Assembly (NCBI GenBank): GCA_021234155.1
Contig: JAJEKV010000005.1
Span: 10,472,572-10,536,571, forward strand
Direction: 5' to 3'
Source of the DNA: Isoetes taiwanensis
Taxonomy: Eukaryota; Streptophyta; Lycopodiopsida; Isoetales; Isoetaceae
DNA length: 64,000 bases
The notes below the pieces were generated by a model. That model ran no database searches. It was not told the DNA's origin and saw only the letters and a list, made by a program, of their open reading frames with translations. Both the position numbers and the translations under genes were made by a program. Positions within the stretch are counted from its first letter, which is position 1, and each line of letters starts with the position of its first letter. This document shows, in pieces, positions 22,373-34,514 of the stretch.

Positions 22373-25282
22373 ATGCAAGTTCCATGGACTTTCATGACCA
22401 GAAATCAGGCTTATTACCTTCTTCAGGAGTGCAAAGATGTCCATTATACTAGACGAGTGCAATCTCTCATGGTTTATAATGGATTTGATTCAATTTCCGT
22501 TTTTGGGGACCATCTCATTCGGTTATTTACCTATTAGGAGCGTTTGTTTGAAGCAAATCAGACATTCAATGCTATTCATGCTCTAACTTCACATACATGG
22601 GCTACAATAATTTGTTCAAATGCCAAGCTTGGGCAGAGTCGGACAGCCCTTGAATTGCACAGTAGAGTGCAACTCTCAGGTTCAAAAAGTGATAAGCATA
22701 TCTATGTTGCTGTTATTAAAGCATGTACAATGACATGCTCTCTCCCACAAGGAAGGATTATACATAACCAGATCAATAAATGTGAATTACAATCAGAGGT
22801 CATTGTGTGCAGTGCCTTGCTCCATATGTATGCCACATGTAAATGTCTCCAGCAAGCATGCATTGTGTTTGAAAATCTGCACAATCGGGATTTTGAAACA
22901 CAATGATTGCAGCATATGCTGAACAAGGGGAGTGTCATCTAGCTGTAGAATGTTTCGAAAAGTTATAACAGGAAGGCATAAGGCCAAATGTCGTGTCTTG
23001 GAATGCTCTAATTTCATGATGTGTCCAAAATGGGGAAGACCATTTTGCTGTACATTTTTTTGAGAAGATGCAGCAGGAAGGTTACAAACCAAATGCAATC
23101 GGGCATTCTCAAGGTGTGTGCTAGAATAGAGGAAGGGAAGTTGATTCATGAACATATAATTAGAAGTGAACTGAATTCAGATGTGATGGTTGCTAGCTCC
23201 ATAGTTCATATGTATTGCATGTTCGGTAGTCTTCATGAAGCATTCACCATTTTTGACAAAGTACACAACCGAGATGTGGTGTCATGGGATGCCATTATTG
23301 CAGGATATGCCCAGCATGGAGAAGGGCAATTGGCCTTAAATTGCTTTTATAAAATGCATTTAGAAGACATGCATCCAAATGAAGTTACATTTGTTATGGT
23401 CTTGAAAGCTTGCACCAGCATAGCAGCAAAGAAGAGGGCAGGACAATCCATGGAAATATTATTAGAAGAGGATTAAGATGGAGTGATGCTATTGGAAGCA
23501 GCATGATTCAAATGTATGCCACATGCGGAAGCCTGGTGGAGGCATGTAATGTCTTTAGTCAGTTGTCTAATCAAGGTGTGGAGATGTGGAATGCAATGAT
23601 TACCAGCTTTGCTCAACATGGTGAAAGCTTATTGACTCTAAGTTATTTTGAGAAGATGCAACAGAATGGTATAAAACCTGACAAAACCACTTTTTCAAGC
23701 GTTCTGAACTCATACGCTATCTTGAGAATCCCCAAGGAAGGGAGGCTCATTCATGAGATGATACTTTAGAGAGAGCTCCAGTGTGATATGATTATAGGGA
23801 ATACCCTGCTTGATATGTATGCCAAATGTGGACATTTGAACTGTCATGTCTTTTACAATATGCCAATACGGGATGTAGTATCATGGGTTGCCATGATTGT
23901 TGGATACATACAGCATGGAGAATACATTTTAGCTCTAGAGTGTTTTGACCAAATGGAAGACAGTGGCATACAACCAAGTGTGGTCCTGTGGGATGGAATA
24001 ATCTCAGGTTATGCCCACGGCAAAGAGAGCCATATGGCTTTAGAATGGTTTCAAAAGCTGAAGGATGATGGATTTAGACCAAGTGAACTTACATTCTTGG
24101 GTGCCTTAAAAGCATGCAGCAACATGAAGGCAATAGAATGGGCAAGGTTTCTTCATGAGCAGATTATCGATACTGGCCTCTTATCTAATGTTGTTGTAGG
24201 TAGCACCTTCGTTGATATGTATACCAAATGCTATAGCCTTAAAGAAGCAAGTACTGTGTTTGTTTTCTTGCTGTTTAAAAATGTTGTTTCATGGACAACA
24301 ATGATTGTGGGATATGCTCAACATGGATATGGCTCTTTGGCACTTTGCTGTTTTGAACAGATGCAAGTAGAATGCATAAAACCAAACGAGTTCACATATT
24401 TGGGCACCTTGAAAGCATGTGGCAGTGAAGGAGATATAACACGGGGAAGGCTCATACATGAGCAAATCAAGCAAGCTAAACTACAAGGAGAAGTGGTGTT
24501 AGGCAATGCATTGATTGATATGTACATTAAATCTGGGAGTCTTCAGATGGCATCTAAAGCATTTGATGCACTGGAAGCTCAATACGAGATCTCGTGGAAT
24601 GCAATGATTGCAGGATACAGAAAATGTGTTGAAGCCTCGTTGGCCATAGAATGTTTTGAAAGAATGCAGGAAAAAGGAGTATATCCAGATGATTACTTTC
24701 TTGAGTGTATTAAAAGCGTGTGCTAACATAGGTGCCGTACACCAAGGAAGGCTCACACATGATAAGATCTTTTTGCATAGTTTCCCATCGGTCGGCCTAC
24801 AATATTGTGTCATGGTGCACAATGATTGCAGGGTAGCCCAGCATGGAGAAATCCTTCTAGCAATACAATGCTTTGATAAGATGCAATATGCAGGTGTAAT
24901 TCCAACTGCAATGCCATTTGCCTGTGTTGTTATTGCGTGCAGTCGTGTGGGTCTAGTTAATGAAGGATATTCGTATTTCAAATCTATGCTAGATTGTTAT
25001 GGCATCACACCAACTGTGAACCATTATGGTTGCATCCTCTTAGGTCGCTCAGGATATCTGAATGAGGCAGAGAATTTTCTGTCGACTGCTACCATGCAGA
25101 ATGATGTTGTTGGATGGACAAGCTTGCTTAATTCTTGTAGAATGCTTGTTGACACCACAATAGGACAATGCTGTTTTGATGAGCAAATTATATATTTAGA
25201 TACCCACTGGACTGCAGGATATGTTTTAATGTCAAATATTTACGCTGATTCTATGAAGCAAGGTTATAGCTTGAGTATTTGA
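22373..25282 (+). pseudogene. PLS-class pentatricopeptide repeat protein, many breaks
   Basis: About a dozen PPR motifs are readable, such as VFDKVHNRDVVSWDAIIAGY-type units and GNTLLDMYAKCGHL, with the P/L/S spacing of organellar RNA-editing factors. A C-terminal E motif region follows (YGITPTVNHYGCILLGRSGY, then VGWTSLLNSCR), but there is no DYW domain. The N-terminus (YYLLQECKDVHYTRRVQSLM) matches the start of this kind of protein, so ATG 22373 is likely. In-frame stops occur at 22535-22537 (TAG), 22966-22968 (TAA) and 23767-23769 (TAG). Frameshifts fall near 22905, 23425, 24700 and 24810. Intact members bind one organellar RNA site each, aligning two residues per motif with the bases. This copy is clearly dead; it is intronless. 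Confidence 0.9.
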
Positions 25283-25715
25283 AAAGCCCCACATAAAATA
25301 CCCAGCACCTAGAACATGCACAAAGAACCAACAATGGTAGTGGACAATGTTCCAGTTATATTATAATTGAATAGAAAAATATCGGTTCATCTTATCACAT
25401 TCAAAGGCTTCATTTAGGATGCAGAGATTACATGATGCAGAAGAGCGTATGGGGATAAAAAAGTTTTAACACTTAAAGTGACTGCCAAGCACTATTATTA
25501 GCCCCAAACAACTTTGTAGGTTGGCTGTGTAGTTCAAATGGCCACTCAAGGCTTTCAGCTAGTCGTTTCATATCCGGGACAAACTTAAGGTCTTAACGCT
25601 CCTAAATTACCCTCCCTACCCCCTCCAAAATGGGGTAATTCTTTGTGTAGTTCAAATGCCAAATCAAGACCTTTAGCTAGGTTTGCCACGAACAAATATG
25701 CACTTCATTATATAC
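25283..25715. other. No gene seen
   Basis: Downstream flank of the PPR pseudogene. GTGTAGTTCAAATG occurs twice (about 25528 and 25637), suggesting a further decayed repeat unit. Nothing coding. Confidence 0.4.
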
Positions 25716-25723
25716 ACCAATTC

Positions 25724-26326
25724 AGGGAATAAATTACTAATCGTATATTTCTTATTAGCTAAAACAGCTTTAGCTAAACTTGCCAGAAACAAATCCCAAG
25801 GCTTTCTGTGGTTTAACTAAACAATAAACATTTTTTCTCTCATACTTTCTAGCGTTTAGTTAAACTAAACCGTAATTCATCCCAAAAATTTCCATGGTGC
25901 GGGCAAGGAAACTAAAATTATTATACCTTATTCCCAATTGTTTCCATTTACTTTACTCATTTTCTTAAACATGCTAAAAAAAAAGCCAATGGCTAAATGT
26001 AGGCCTTAAATTATTCCTTGGACACTAGGAAATAAATCTATTAATTGTGTATATCTCATTATCTTGAATTATTTTAGCCAAACTAGCTTGAAACTCATTC
26101 CAAAACCTTCTATGGTTTAGCTAAACGGCACAAATTTTCACTCTCTTACTTTCTAGAGTTTGGCTAAAGAGTCTGAAGGTTGGTGCGGCCGCGAAAAAAG
26201 TTAAGCTAAAATTATTATTTTTTCCTCCATTTTTGCCATTTACTTTAGCCAATATATTTTTAAAATGTGCTACAAAATCGCCAAACAGCTAAGTTTAGCC
26301 CTTAAATTATTTCATGCACCAACTAT
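25724..26326. repeat. Two diverged tandem units of about 303 bp
   Basis: Copy 1 (25724-26026) and copy 2 (26027-26326) align along their length: AGG.AATAAAT, then TTTCT.TGGTTTA.CTAAAC, CTCT.TACTTTCTAG.GTTT, CCATTTACTTTA and CCTTAAATTATT. Divergence is high. The units are rich in TTTAGC/GCTAAA words, as is the unrelated-looking stretch near 49550-50150. Confidence 0.75.
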
Positions 26327-26429
26327 ATTCGATTCAATGCAAGATACATGACACTTTTGTTTATTTATATACTAATTTCTAAGAGCTACGTTGTGTTGAA
26401 TCCAAAGTGAAAATTATCATTACACTATG

Positions 26430-26590
26430 TTGATTTGCTTTTTTTTGGATTGCCCCTAGGTGGGCAAGCCCTTGTCCATGTGGGTTTATGGCTATTTCAA
26501 GTATATGCTAGTATGTGCCAGAAATATGCCAATGACTGCTCCAAACTTGCTATAGGGTGTAAACTGGCGGTCGCGACTGTTCTTCGGCAT
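26430..26590 (+). repeat. Dispersed repeat, copy 2
   Basis: Partner of 22195-22350, same orientation, so the two copies bracket the PPR pseudogene. The hairpin seen in copy 1 is degraded here. Confidence 0.8.
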
Positions 26591-26721
26591 CCATTTCGAA
26601 ACCGGCTAACCGGTGCTTAGCGACGGAGTTGCTACTCTTCTTCGCGTTCAGGAAAGAAGGATGCAACTGCCATGGCGAGAGCTCTTGCTATGAGGTACTA
26701 CGAAAATGCAGGCCATCTCCT

Positions 26722-26780
26722 CTAATGCATTCATCTGCAATACTGAATGCATTCATTTGCAATCTAATGCATTCATTTGC
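26722..26780 (+). repeat. About three tandem 21-bp units
   Basis: Core AATGCATTCATTTGCAATC repeated with one C/T change. The flank 26600-27050 otherwise shows no gene. Confidence 0.85.
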
Positions 26781-27059
26781 TCGTCACACAAAATAACTGC
26801 CCTCAAGTCTGCAAGCGATTCTGGCAGTAAGAAGGAGTGGGATTTTTCCAGAGTCGAGCATCAGTTCACTGAGACTAATATGCCAAGCATATTGGCTCCC
26901 GCAATGCTTTATCATACCTCCCATAGATGCAGTAGATCAAGTAAGTGTACTTTTCACCGGACCCTTTCCATGCTAAAAGAACTTAGAAAGGACAAAATCT
27001 AGGTTTTGTACTATATGTTGAAATCCCATGCTTTCTCAGCTTCTAGATAAGTGTGCGAT

Positions 27060-28240
27060 AGAACTAGCGGATGCTTTTACTGTGGAAAAAGACGTTATTG
27101 TTGTTCGACTATACTGCCCTGTGACCTGTGGACTATCCTAACAGCGGCCGATTGGACGGGGAACTGGCATCTCATGATCTTGTGCCTCTCGTTTTTGCCT
27201 GCCTGGCATAACTTCGTCAACTTTTGGATTGGCGTCCATGTTGGCTCGATCCCGTGGGTGTAGAGGTGTTTCAGCCTATCTCGACAGTTTCTTCTTGTTG
27301 TGGGCTTCATGAATAATATCCAGAGTGCCTCTGTCTCACCCGCGCCCGCATGCCACTACAGGATGCCATTGGCACTGTTGACGAGGCCATCGGATAGGTC
27401 AATGTTGCTTGTCAGCTCAACGAGCATAGTCCGTTTCAGCTCTAGCTTGTCTCTCAACCCGTACGTCTTTCGAGAGTCTGTTGGTAGGCTGATGTTCTTC
27501 GGACAGCCACCCTCGTGTGTGTCTATAGACTGGACGAGGATGCCTTGCTCTGTTATTTCGAAGTACACTTTGTCATTGTGCTCGTCCTTATCTTTGTTCT
27601 TGTGGAAGACATGTGAAAGACGCGGATCGCGAGATGCTGGCCAGATGCAGGTGGAATTCACGAGGTGCATGTCATCTACCGTTTGCTCTGGTATCCTCAT
27701 ATGGGACAACGAGCGTGCAAAGGGAAGGTCGTCTCCTTGTCTCACGATCTCGGTCAGGTCATAGTACCTGAAATTTGATTTCCATGAGTGATACAGGTCT
27801 GGAAACTGGACGATGCCTAGCCGTTCGGCGTCATCAGCATCTGGGTTGCAAAAATTCCACTTGTCAAACATTGGCTTCAATTGATAAAAGTCCCCGGCTG
27901 CAATCACCGACGTGCCCCCAAACGGTATGGGCATCGCGGTGGCCTTATACCTGCAACTGAATCATGCAAATGGGTTAGTCACACGTGCTTGTTTCTCGTG
28001 CAGGCTTGCGAGCAGCAGGTGAGCTGGGATATGACTTACTTGTTGCATAATGCATCGATGTGGAAGAGGAGGCGAAGCCCGACCATTGAGATCTCATCTA
28101 TGACCAGCAATATCACCATCTCGTAGGCATTCCTTCCCGTTTGTAGCGTCTCAGACGTGGGCATCGTCATCTTGTTTCCAAACGCCACTCCAGTCTCACA
28201 CTGCATATGGCATCAAGCGCACAACAAGCGGGGACTCTAT
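27060..28240 (-). pseudogene. PIF1-like helicase (Helitron-type) remnant
   Basis: On minus, in order: VIDEISMVGLRLLFHIDALC (Walker B, DEIS), an apparent intron with GTAAGT donor near 28038 and a TTGCAG-type acceptor near 27955, then PFGGTSVIAAGDFYQLKP (motif III) and VELTSNIDLSDGLVNSANGI. After an in-frame TAG (27356-27358) the same frame continues LWIIFMKP, WTPIQKL and RCQFPVQSAAVRIVHRSQGS (motifs V/VI). The Walker A (GKS) region is not recognisable upstream. PIF1 helicases of this subtype are usually the C-terminal half of Helitron RepHel proteins or of related cut-outs; no Rep domain is visible nearby. Moderately GC-rich compared with flanks. Diverges from an OB-fold gene 5 bp away. Confidence 0.82.
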
Positions 28241-28244
28241 TCAC

Positions 28245-29506
28245 ATGAACAATCCAAAGTCAACAAAAATGTTCCAAAAATCAACTTGTTTGTTCGCTGC
28301 TCCTGGAAACGAGATACATCTCCTCGTTCTAATCCAATATAGGAACTTGCCACGACCAACATCCAATAGTCATAGGGCGTTGAATGTGGACATCGTGGAC
28401 GGGCATGCAATGCACATAATCACGGTAATTGCTGACGAGGAATATGGCGTGGAATTGCAAACCGTGTTGAGACCAGGCTTTTGGGTCTCCATACGTAATT
28501 TCGGTGTAAGGAAGAGAAATCCATTGTACGGGTTCGGAGATTGTGTGAACATCATAAAGATTCAAAGGAATACTGAAGTGACACTCATTGAAGGGCCTGG
28601 AGTTCTGCTCTTCTTATTGCCCATAGACAGTGCAAATACACGATCACTGTTAAGCCGACCCATGACTAACCCATACACATCAACCTGCTAGTTGCTATTG
28701 TCGGGGTCAAAGAACATACGATGTTCCCTTGTTTGCTAGTCGCAGAAGGGTGCGGCGAAAAGAATGGCGCAAAATTGAAGTTCTGGCCTGAACAGGCACA
28801 CGTGTTTGACAGGCTCAAATGCTTGTTTCTTTTAGGGCGTAAACCCATTGTCTTATTCAAGACCCTGAAGGCCAGTACGTTCCGTGGCCAGACTAGCTTA
28901 ATATCTACAGAAGCTACAATGGCATTCAAGGTTGTAGAGAAGCAGTGTCAACCTGGTTTCTGGATGAATTATAGTTCCCACAGACGATGACGTAGTGGCA
29001 ACACTCACAAATGAAGTCTTTGCAGCACACGTTCTACAAAATACCAATGTATATTTTCTACTACTAAAACGAAGCCAAAATTGTCCTCGCTTCTCACCTT
29101 CTTTCATACAGCTCTCCACTATCAAACATCCTTACATGTACAGATCTCAGGCACATTAAGATTAAATATAAATAGTGAAAACAAGGTCGTCGAGACGTGC
29201 AACGCGTAAAACAAGGTAGTGACGAACAGTCTCTACGACACGTGCAGGAATGACGATATGACAGAAGAGTTAACAATGTTCGGCGACATCGACATTGGAT
29301 TCAACACGCTACATGTCACAGTGGTAGAAGCATTGCTTGATAAATTTCTCGGTTATCCATTAGGAGGCGCATTAGCTACAATGAAGACAGATCCTCGATC
29401 ATTGCGCCAAAGCATACTGAAGAGCTGGAGTAAATGCACATTTGAGCTCAACAACAGACTCCAAACCATTGCCGTCGAGGATCTAGGCTTGAAACATGAT
29501 CCATAA
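28245..29506 (+). pseudogene. RPA1-like multi-OB-fold single-strand DNA-binding protein (remnant)
   Basis: Three coding blocks can be read. Block 1 (about 28245-28690) ends ALNVDIVDGHAMHIITVIAD, then VLRPGFWVSIRNFGV and IIKIQRNTEVTLIEG, which matches RPA DNA-binding domain A. Block 2 (about 28690-28989) reads LVAIVGVKEH, then GAKLKFWPEQAHVFDRLKCL and LKASTFRGQTSLISTE, matching domain B (dL.GvV.., LW...A..F, kvs.F.G.SLS.). Block 3 (29219-29506) reads LHVTVVEALLDKFLGYPLGG, like the C-terminal OB fold. The blocks lie in different frames with intron-sized gaps, so it is either spliced or broken; I cannot fix the splice sites. RPA-like genes are classic Helitron passengers, which fits the helicase alongside. 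Confidence 0.55.
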
Positions 29507-29639
29507 CTATAGAGCAACAAAAGACATCCCTTCACATTTTTAAGCAGCTTTACTTTGCTTGCAACGTCCATGTATTCCATGCTATTAAATTCTTAGCAAC
29601 CTTCTTCAATTTAAAATATCGAATTCTTAGGAGGCAGGG

Positions 29640-31440
29640 GTGCGGGCAATTGGCCAGGCAGGCTTTCGCCCAGCTCACTCCACGACCGACCATATCTTCA
29701 CTTTGAGAGTGTTGATGGAGGCAAGCCGGAATGCGCGACAGGACTTGTATTGCTGCTTTGTAGATTTTAAGACTGCATATGATACCGTCCCCAGAGACCT
29801 GCTGTGGCAGAGGTTGCAAGAATTGCGAGTTCCACAGGAGTTGCAGAATGTGGTGCACCAGCTTTATGATGGGATTTATGCTGCACTGCCTTATGAAGAT
29901 CGGCGAGTAGCTAGCACTATGGGAGTTAAGCAGGGCTGCCGTTGTCTCCAATGCTTTTGGGTTGTACATTGATAGCTTGGAGGCGTGGATGCGACACCAT
30001 GGGGGAGCCGGGGTGCAATTATCGATCACGACCTCGTGAGCCGGTTACTATATCACGGATGATGTAGGTTTGCTAGCCCACACGGCCAGCGGTATGCAAC
30101 GACATTTGGATGTCCTCGATGGGTTACGTAGGGCAAGCGGGAATGCGGTGAACTTGCACAAAACTAAGCTTCTCGCGATCTGTCCTCGCAACACCCTATC
30201 CGGGAGTTATATTACGAGGGGGGCGGGGAAGTGGAGATGGTGCGGAGCTTCAAGTATCGGGAATTGATTTCACTACTAACATCTTTGTGGGATGAGTGTG
30301 TGGAGAGGAGAGCGATGCAGTCTTGTTTGGAAGGCTCTATATGCGATTGCAAAAGCGCGTGTTGCGGATAGATCTCTGTGGATCGGGCGAGGAGAGCATA
30401 CATTTAGGGCTTTTAATTGGCCGGTCTTTGCTGCTATATGGGGTGGAGGTTTGGGGCCCAGCAGTTAGCAAAAACACGTGGGATAGGTTGGAAAGGGTGC
30501 AGAAAGCTTTCTTGACATATAGCTTGGGAGTGAAGGACACCGTACCGTATCAGATTTTGTTGTATGAGACGGGGTTCGCCTTTGACGATACGCTATCTTG
30601 TGAGGCATCTTACTTGCTTCCATAAGGTGGATGGGATGGATGAACATCGCTTGCCTCCACAGGCCGTGTTGTTAACGCAGGGCCCCCAGCGGCTGAAGAG
30701 GGTATGGCACGAGCACTGTAAGGGATGGTTTAGGAGGTGGTCTATGGATTACCAACAGATGGTGGCAGCGCGCATTCGATGTGCGAGAATGGGCAATTGG
30801 ATGTGGGCTATGCTGCCACTCTGTGGGATGCCTCTACTCTTGCAAAGCTTAAGACAGAGCACTATCACGCTCAGATTAATCCCGGCCTTGAGCATGGACC
30901 CCATCGGTACTTGAAAGCACACATCTCTGTGAAGAAACGGAGAGCTATTGCTGCCATAAGGACGGGTTCCCATTACCTCAGAATTGAAACAGGTCGCTGG
31001 GGGGTGAATGGCGGGCACGGGATCCCCAGGGAGGAGAGGATATGTTAGTGTTGTGAGATGCACGTGATAGAGGATGAGCACCATGCTCTCCAGCGGTGCC
31101 CAGCATATGCCCATGTCCGAGCAGTGCACACTGATCTTAGATGCTCTGACACACCGCTACATCAGTTACTCGGATCACCTATGGTGGCGCGACTGGGAGC
31201 TTACATCCTGCAGATTTCGGCCGTCAGACTTGCTCTTCAGGGGCATGGTATTTGAGAGCCTATTATTAGGGTTTTTCCTCCCAAGTGGGGGTTCTTTCAT
31301 CCCGGTAGTAGGGATCTACTGTACAGTTACATTGTTTGTTTTTGGTGTTGGGGTTTTTGGCTTTTTGCCTGTTCTCTGCATGTACCGTCTCATAGGCCTC
31401 TGGCCTCCGTGGACGTTAAAATAAACTTCCTTCCTTCCTT
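29640..31440 (+). mobile_element. 5'-truncated LINE, copy A
   Basis: Starts inside the reverse transcriptase: AIGQAGFRPAHSTTDHIFTL, then FVDFKTAYDTVPRDLLWQRL (motif A Asp in FVDF) and GVKQGC. A one-base loss at about 29940 breaks the QGCPLSP block. The YADD site is mutated (YITDD at about 30054). Further on: LNLHKTKLLA-like, VEVWGP, a C-terminal zinc finger CEMHVIEDEHHALQRCP and a 3' UTR. It ends CTCCGTGGACGTTAAAATAA followed by (CTTC)n. The same LINE clade occurs at 45308 and, reversed, at 54255. Dead copy. Confidence 0.92.
31394..31406 (+). other. LINE 3'-terminal stem-loop, copy A
   Basis: AGGCC-TCT-GGCCT hairpin directly before CCGTGGACG. The stem differs from copy B at paired positions (see findings). 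Confidence 0.75.
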
Positions 31441-33130
31441 CATTCCCTGAACAAAATTGACATGCAAAACAATTCATAATTCTTAAGTTCTTTTGCCAAA
31501 AACCTCCCCTCCCCTCCCCCCCCCCCCCTTCCTATTCCTCTGTTTCGATTCTTCATAAATTGTTTCGTATGTTATCAAGTACTCCCATGTATATCATGCT
31601 ATTAACAAACTCATGGTATCAAGTACTCTATTGTCTAGAAGTAGCAATTTGAATTGATTGTCAAAACATAACTTTCAACTACGATTTAAGCCACTTCACA
31701 AAACATGTTACTTCCATTGTCTCCTCTATTACACTTCTCCTTATGCTTCTGCCATCATAGTTCTATACCGAGCACTAAACACCAATATGTTGCACTCAAA
31801 CCCCAAAGTCCATGTGTCCATCTGGATCCTAGTCCTAGAGGAGCTCAACATCTAAGGAGGAGTTAGCGATGCAAATGGGTACTATCACCTTCACAAAATG
31901 TCAATGTTTTAAAATAGCAATTTCGATTCAAATACTCTATTGTCTACAACTATGACTTAAGTCACTTCACTCTCCGGCCATGGAGGGCAACCCTCCGTGC
32001 GCAGCACCTTGTTTTTTTGGCATGGTCTGAGAAAAGGGCGGCTATGAGGAATTCGTAGCAGGCATGGTCCGACCAAGGCGGGCGACCAGATGTGGATGTC
32101 GTTGTGCTGGAGAAGATAGCGGACATGCTGGGTATTGAGATGTTGCTCCCTGTGGCTTGCCAAAAGAGGCGCCTCATCGGGCTCAGTTGGAACCGATTTG
32201 CTGACACAGGGGCTACGACATGAAGGTGCGAAGCTTGAGGTATTCGATTCCTGTCTCTCCATTGTGCGTTGCTTTGTTGTGGGTTTGTTGGTTCTGATTC
32301 GCAAATTTGGGCCCCTGTCGCCAGAGATCTTCTGGAAGTAGGATTTGAGGCTGTTGTGGTTTGGAGGAAGTTGATTCAGCTTGTTACCAACTGGGAGGGC
32401 TCACCGCGCCGAAGATTGCCTTATTGGGTGTTTTTCAACTAGCATTTTCTAGCTTTGTCTGTATTTATTAGTATTTTGGAACCAGCAGTTCGCAGTTTTG
32501 TGAGCAACACTGGGACTTGAGATGGGATTGCCAGTGTCAGAATTTTGCATGTCGCTTGCTTTCCAAGTAAAGAAATTCTTGTGCATATTCAAGAAGGAAT
32601 ATATGGGTGATTCCAGTTATGTGGCATGTGGATTGATTGAAGGCTTGTCAGTTGTGCTCTTTGATTGCTTGATTGTGGAACGATTTCTTTCCAAGTCTGT
32701 GTTCTCTATGCTGGAGATGGTAGAGACATATCAATCATTTGTTGCATCAACGAACTTTCTTGGAAAGTACATCGGTTGTGGAGCTGCTGTTCCAATTGCT
32801 ACTATATGGGTGGAGATATGGCTGCTAGAGGGGCGAGGCGAGCTGGAATTGTACAATTGGAATGGTTGAAAATCTAGCAGGTTGGGATGCTATGCTTTGT
32901 GCATATGGCCTCAGGGGCCATGGGAGCTCATGTGAATTCATTTCATGTCTTCTTAGGTGCTGGGTTTCTGTTCTGCAGGCTTCTTTGTGAATCTCCTTAC
33001 ATGTAATTTGAAGCTGCTGCATGTGATTTCATTTGTGCCTTGCGGTTCTGTGCATGTATGATGTGTTATGCTTGTAATGCCAATGCAACTTTCGTCCAAT
33101 CAATTTTCTGTATTTGTATTCTCTTTGTTG
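31441..33130. other. No recognisable gene
   Basis: 31504-31529 is a C-rich tract. 31982-32014 holds a double hairpin described separately. An open frame at 32522-32869 is hydrophobic and has no known domain. The rest is featureless. Confidence 0.45.
31982..32014 (+). repeat. 33-nt double-hairpin motif, copy 1
   Basis: GGAGGG-CAA-CCCTCC (31982-31996) is immediately followed by GTGC-GCA-GCAC (31997-32007) and CTTGTTT. An almost identical motif occurs at 58874-58906. Confidence 0.85.
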
Positions 33131-34514
33131 CGTATGTGTACGTGTATAAATATGAGTGAGCAATAAGGAGCAATAAGGATCTAATCAAGCTCCTCAAATA
33201 TGGCAAAACATACCATTTTTTATACAATACACTACCAAAATCCTAGTCCTAACCATTGCCAAAATACCCTCCCCCAATGCAAAACGAATTGGGCAAACTA
33301 TATCCTTCCAGTTTCTTTCAAGCGTGAGTTGGTGGGGTTACTATGGGTAGCAGGTGGTTTTGATTAATCTAAATCATGTTATAGTTTTTCTAATTCCAGT
33401 TTTTCAAGTTCAAGTCATGTTTTCTTTAAGTAAATGGATGAATTAGTGAATCATCACTTGAATATAAAATATACTTAAGCATAATGCATTTGCTTGGGGT
33501 GAGTATAGCACTAAAAAACCAGTTTCATTAATGGAATTAGCTTAGTTTTGTTGGTTAACTAGACAATATTAGATTATTCTTGGCCTAGATAAAGACCAAA
33601 ATGATAGGTGCAAGACTAGTAAATCAATGCCAATAAGCATTGCATTACCTTGCAAGCGAAGTTTGAAGCAACAAGTGTCTGGAGGTAACAATAGCAACAT
33701 CATGCTTCATTGAATATAATGTGTTTGGACCTGTCCATCTTTAGCCTTGTGCATCTTTGGCCTCTCGTCCATATCTCGTGCGACACTACATCAGCAATGG
33801 CAATAACAACGATAATAACAACCTATCACGAAGGATAGGGCAATCCATCCATCACACCAGATACATCAACAATAATACATCAACAAAGCTCCTACTCAGG
33901 CTCAGACTCATGGGGAAGTCGACTAACGGCTAGGGCCTCAAGATAGAACAGTCCGTGTTATGAAAATGACTTGGGATGGAAATGGACAATGGCTAGAGTT
34001 GACCACTCCATCCGCCCCTCCTGTGCATACTTTGCAGATGGGTTAAATCAAGCTCTAATGTGATTGTAATCTGCTGGAGATGCAGTCTCATGGTATCACC
34101 CAACAAGACTACTCCGGGTTGCATCTCCCCGGTCCGATGAGGTAGGAAGGGTTGCATCTCCCTTTCCCAGAGTGTAGTGGCTCCATGGGTGGCTAGAGGA
34201 TCATGGCAACAGACGACCTTACCCGACCGAAATCCCAAAAGCAAAAGCTAGGTCGATACCTGCAGCCCTTGAGAGTCAAGGTGATACCATTGACCCAGGA
34301 AGTGTCGGACTCATACTTGGCCCACACGATGTGACCAGCTATAAGCCTATTCCACTATGGGTACCCAGTGGCCAGGCTCAGCAGGGACCTCCCTCCATTT
34401 TGCCATTAACCTCGTTGTGTGGTGTTGAGTCACTCCATAGCTTCCGTAGCCTGGTGGGCTCTATGCGCAGACTGCATATAATAGGAATTAAGGGTCTAAA
34501 CTAGGAGCACCATC
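33131..34514. other. No gene seen
   Basis: AT-rich flank and possibly the outer part of a decayed gypsy LTR. A CAACAATAATACATCAACAA-like simple stretch lies near 33868. Nothing coding. Confidence 0.4.

Noticed and set aside
22373-25282. Idea that the PPR stops are removed by U-to-C RNA editing
   Set aside because: Such editing is known from organelles of ferns and hornworts, while this window is nuclear in character (introns, LTR elements, LINEs), and frameshifts cannot be edited away.
29621-31485. AATTCTTA as target-site duplication of LINE copy A
   Set aside because: The right copy lies about 40 bp beyond the (CTTC)n tail, so the match is probably chance in AT-rich DNA.
32522-32869. 115-codon hydrophobic ORF
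   Set aside because: No recognisable domain, no splice or family support; an equally long alternative frame overlaps it. Treated as chance.
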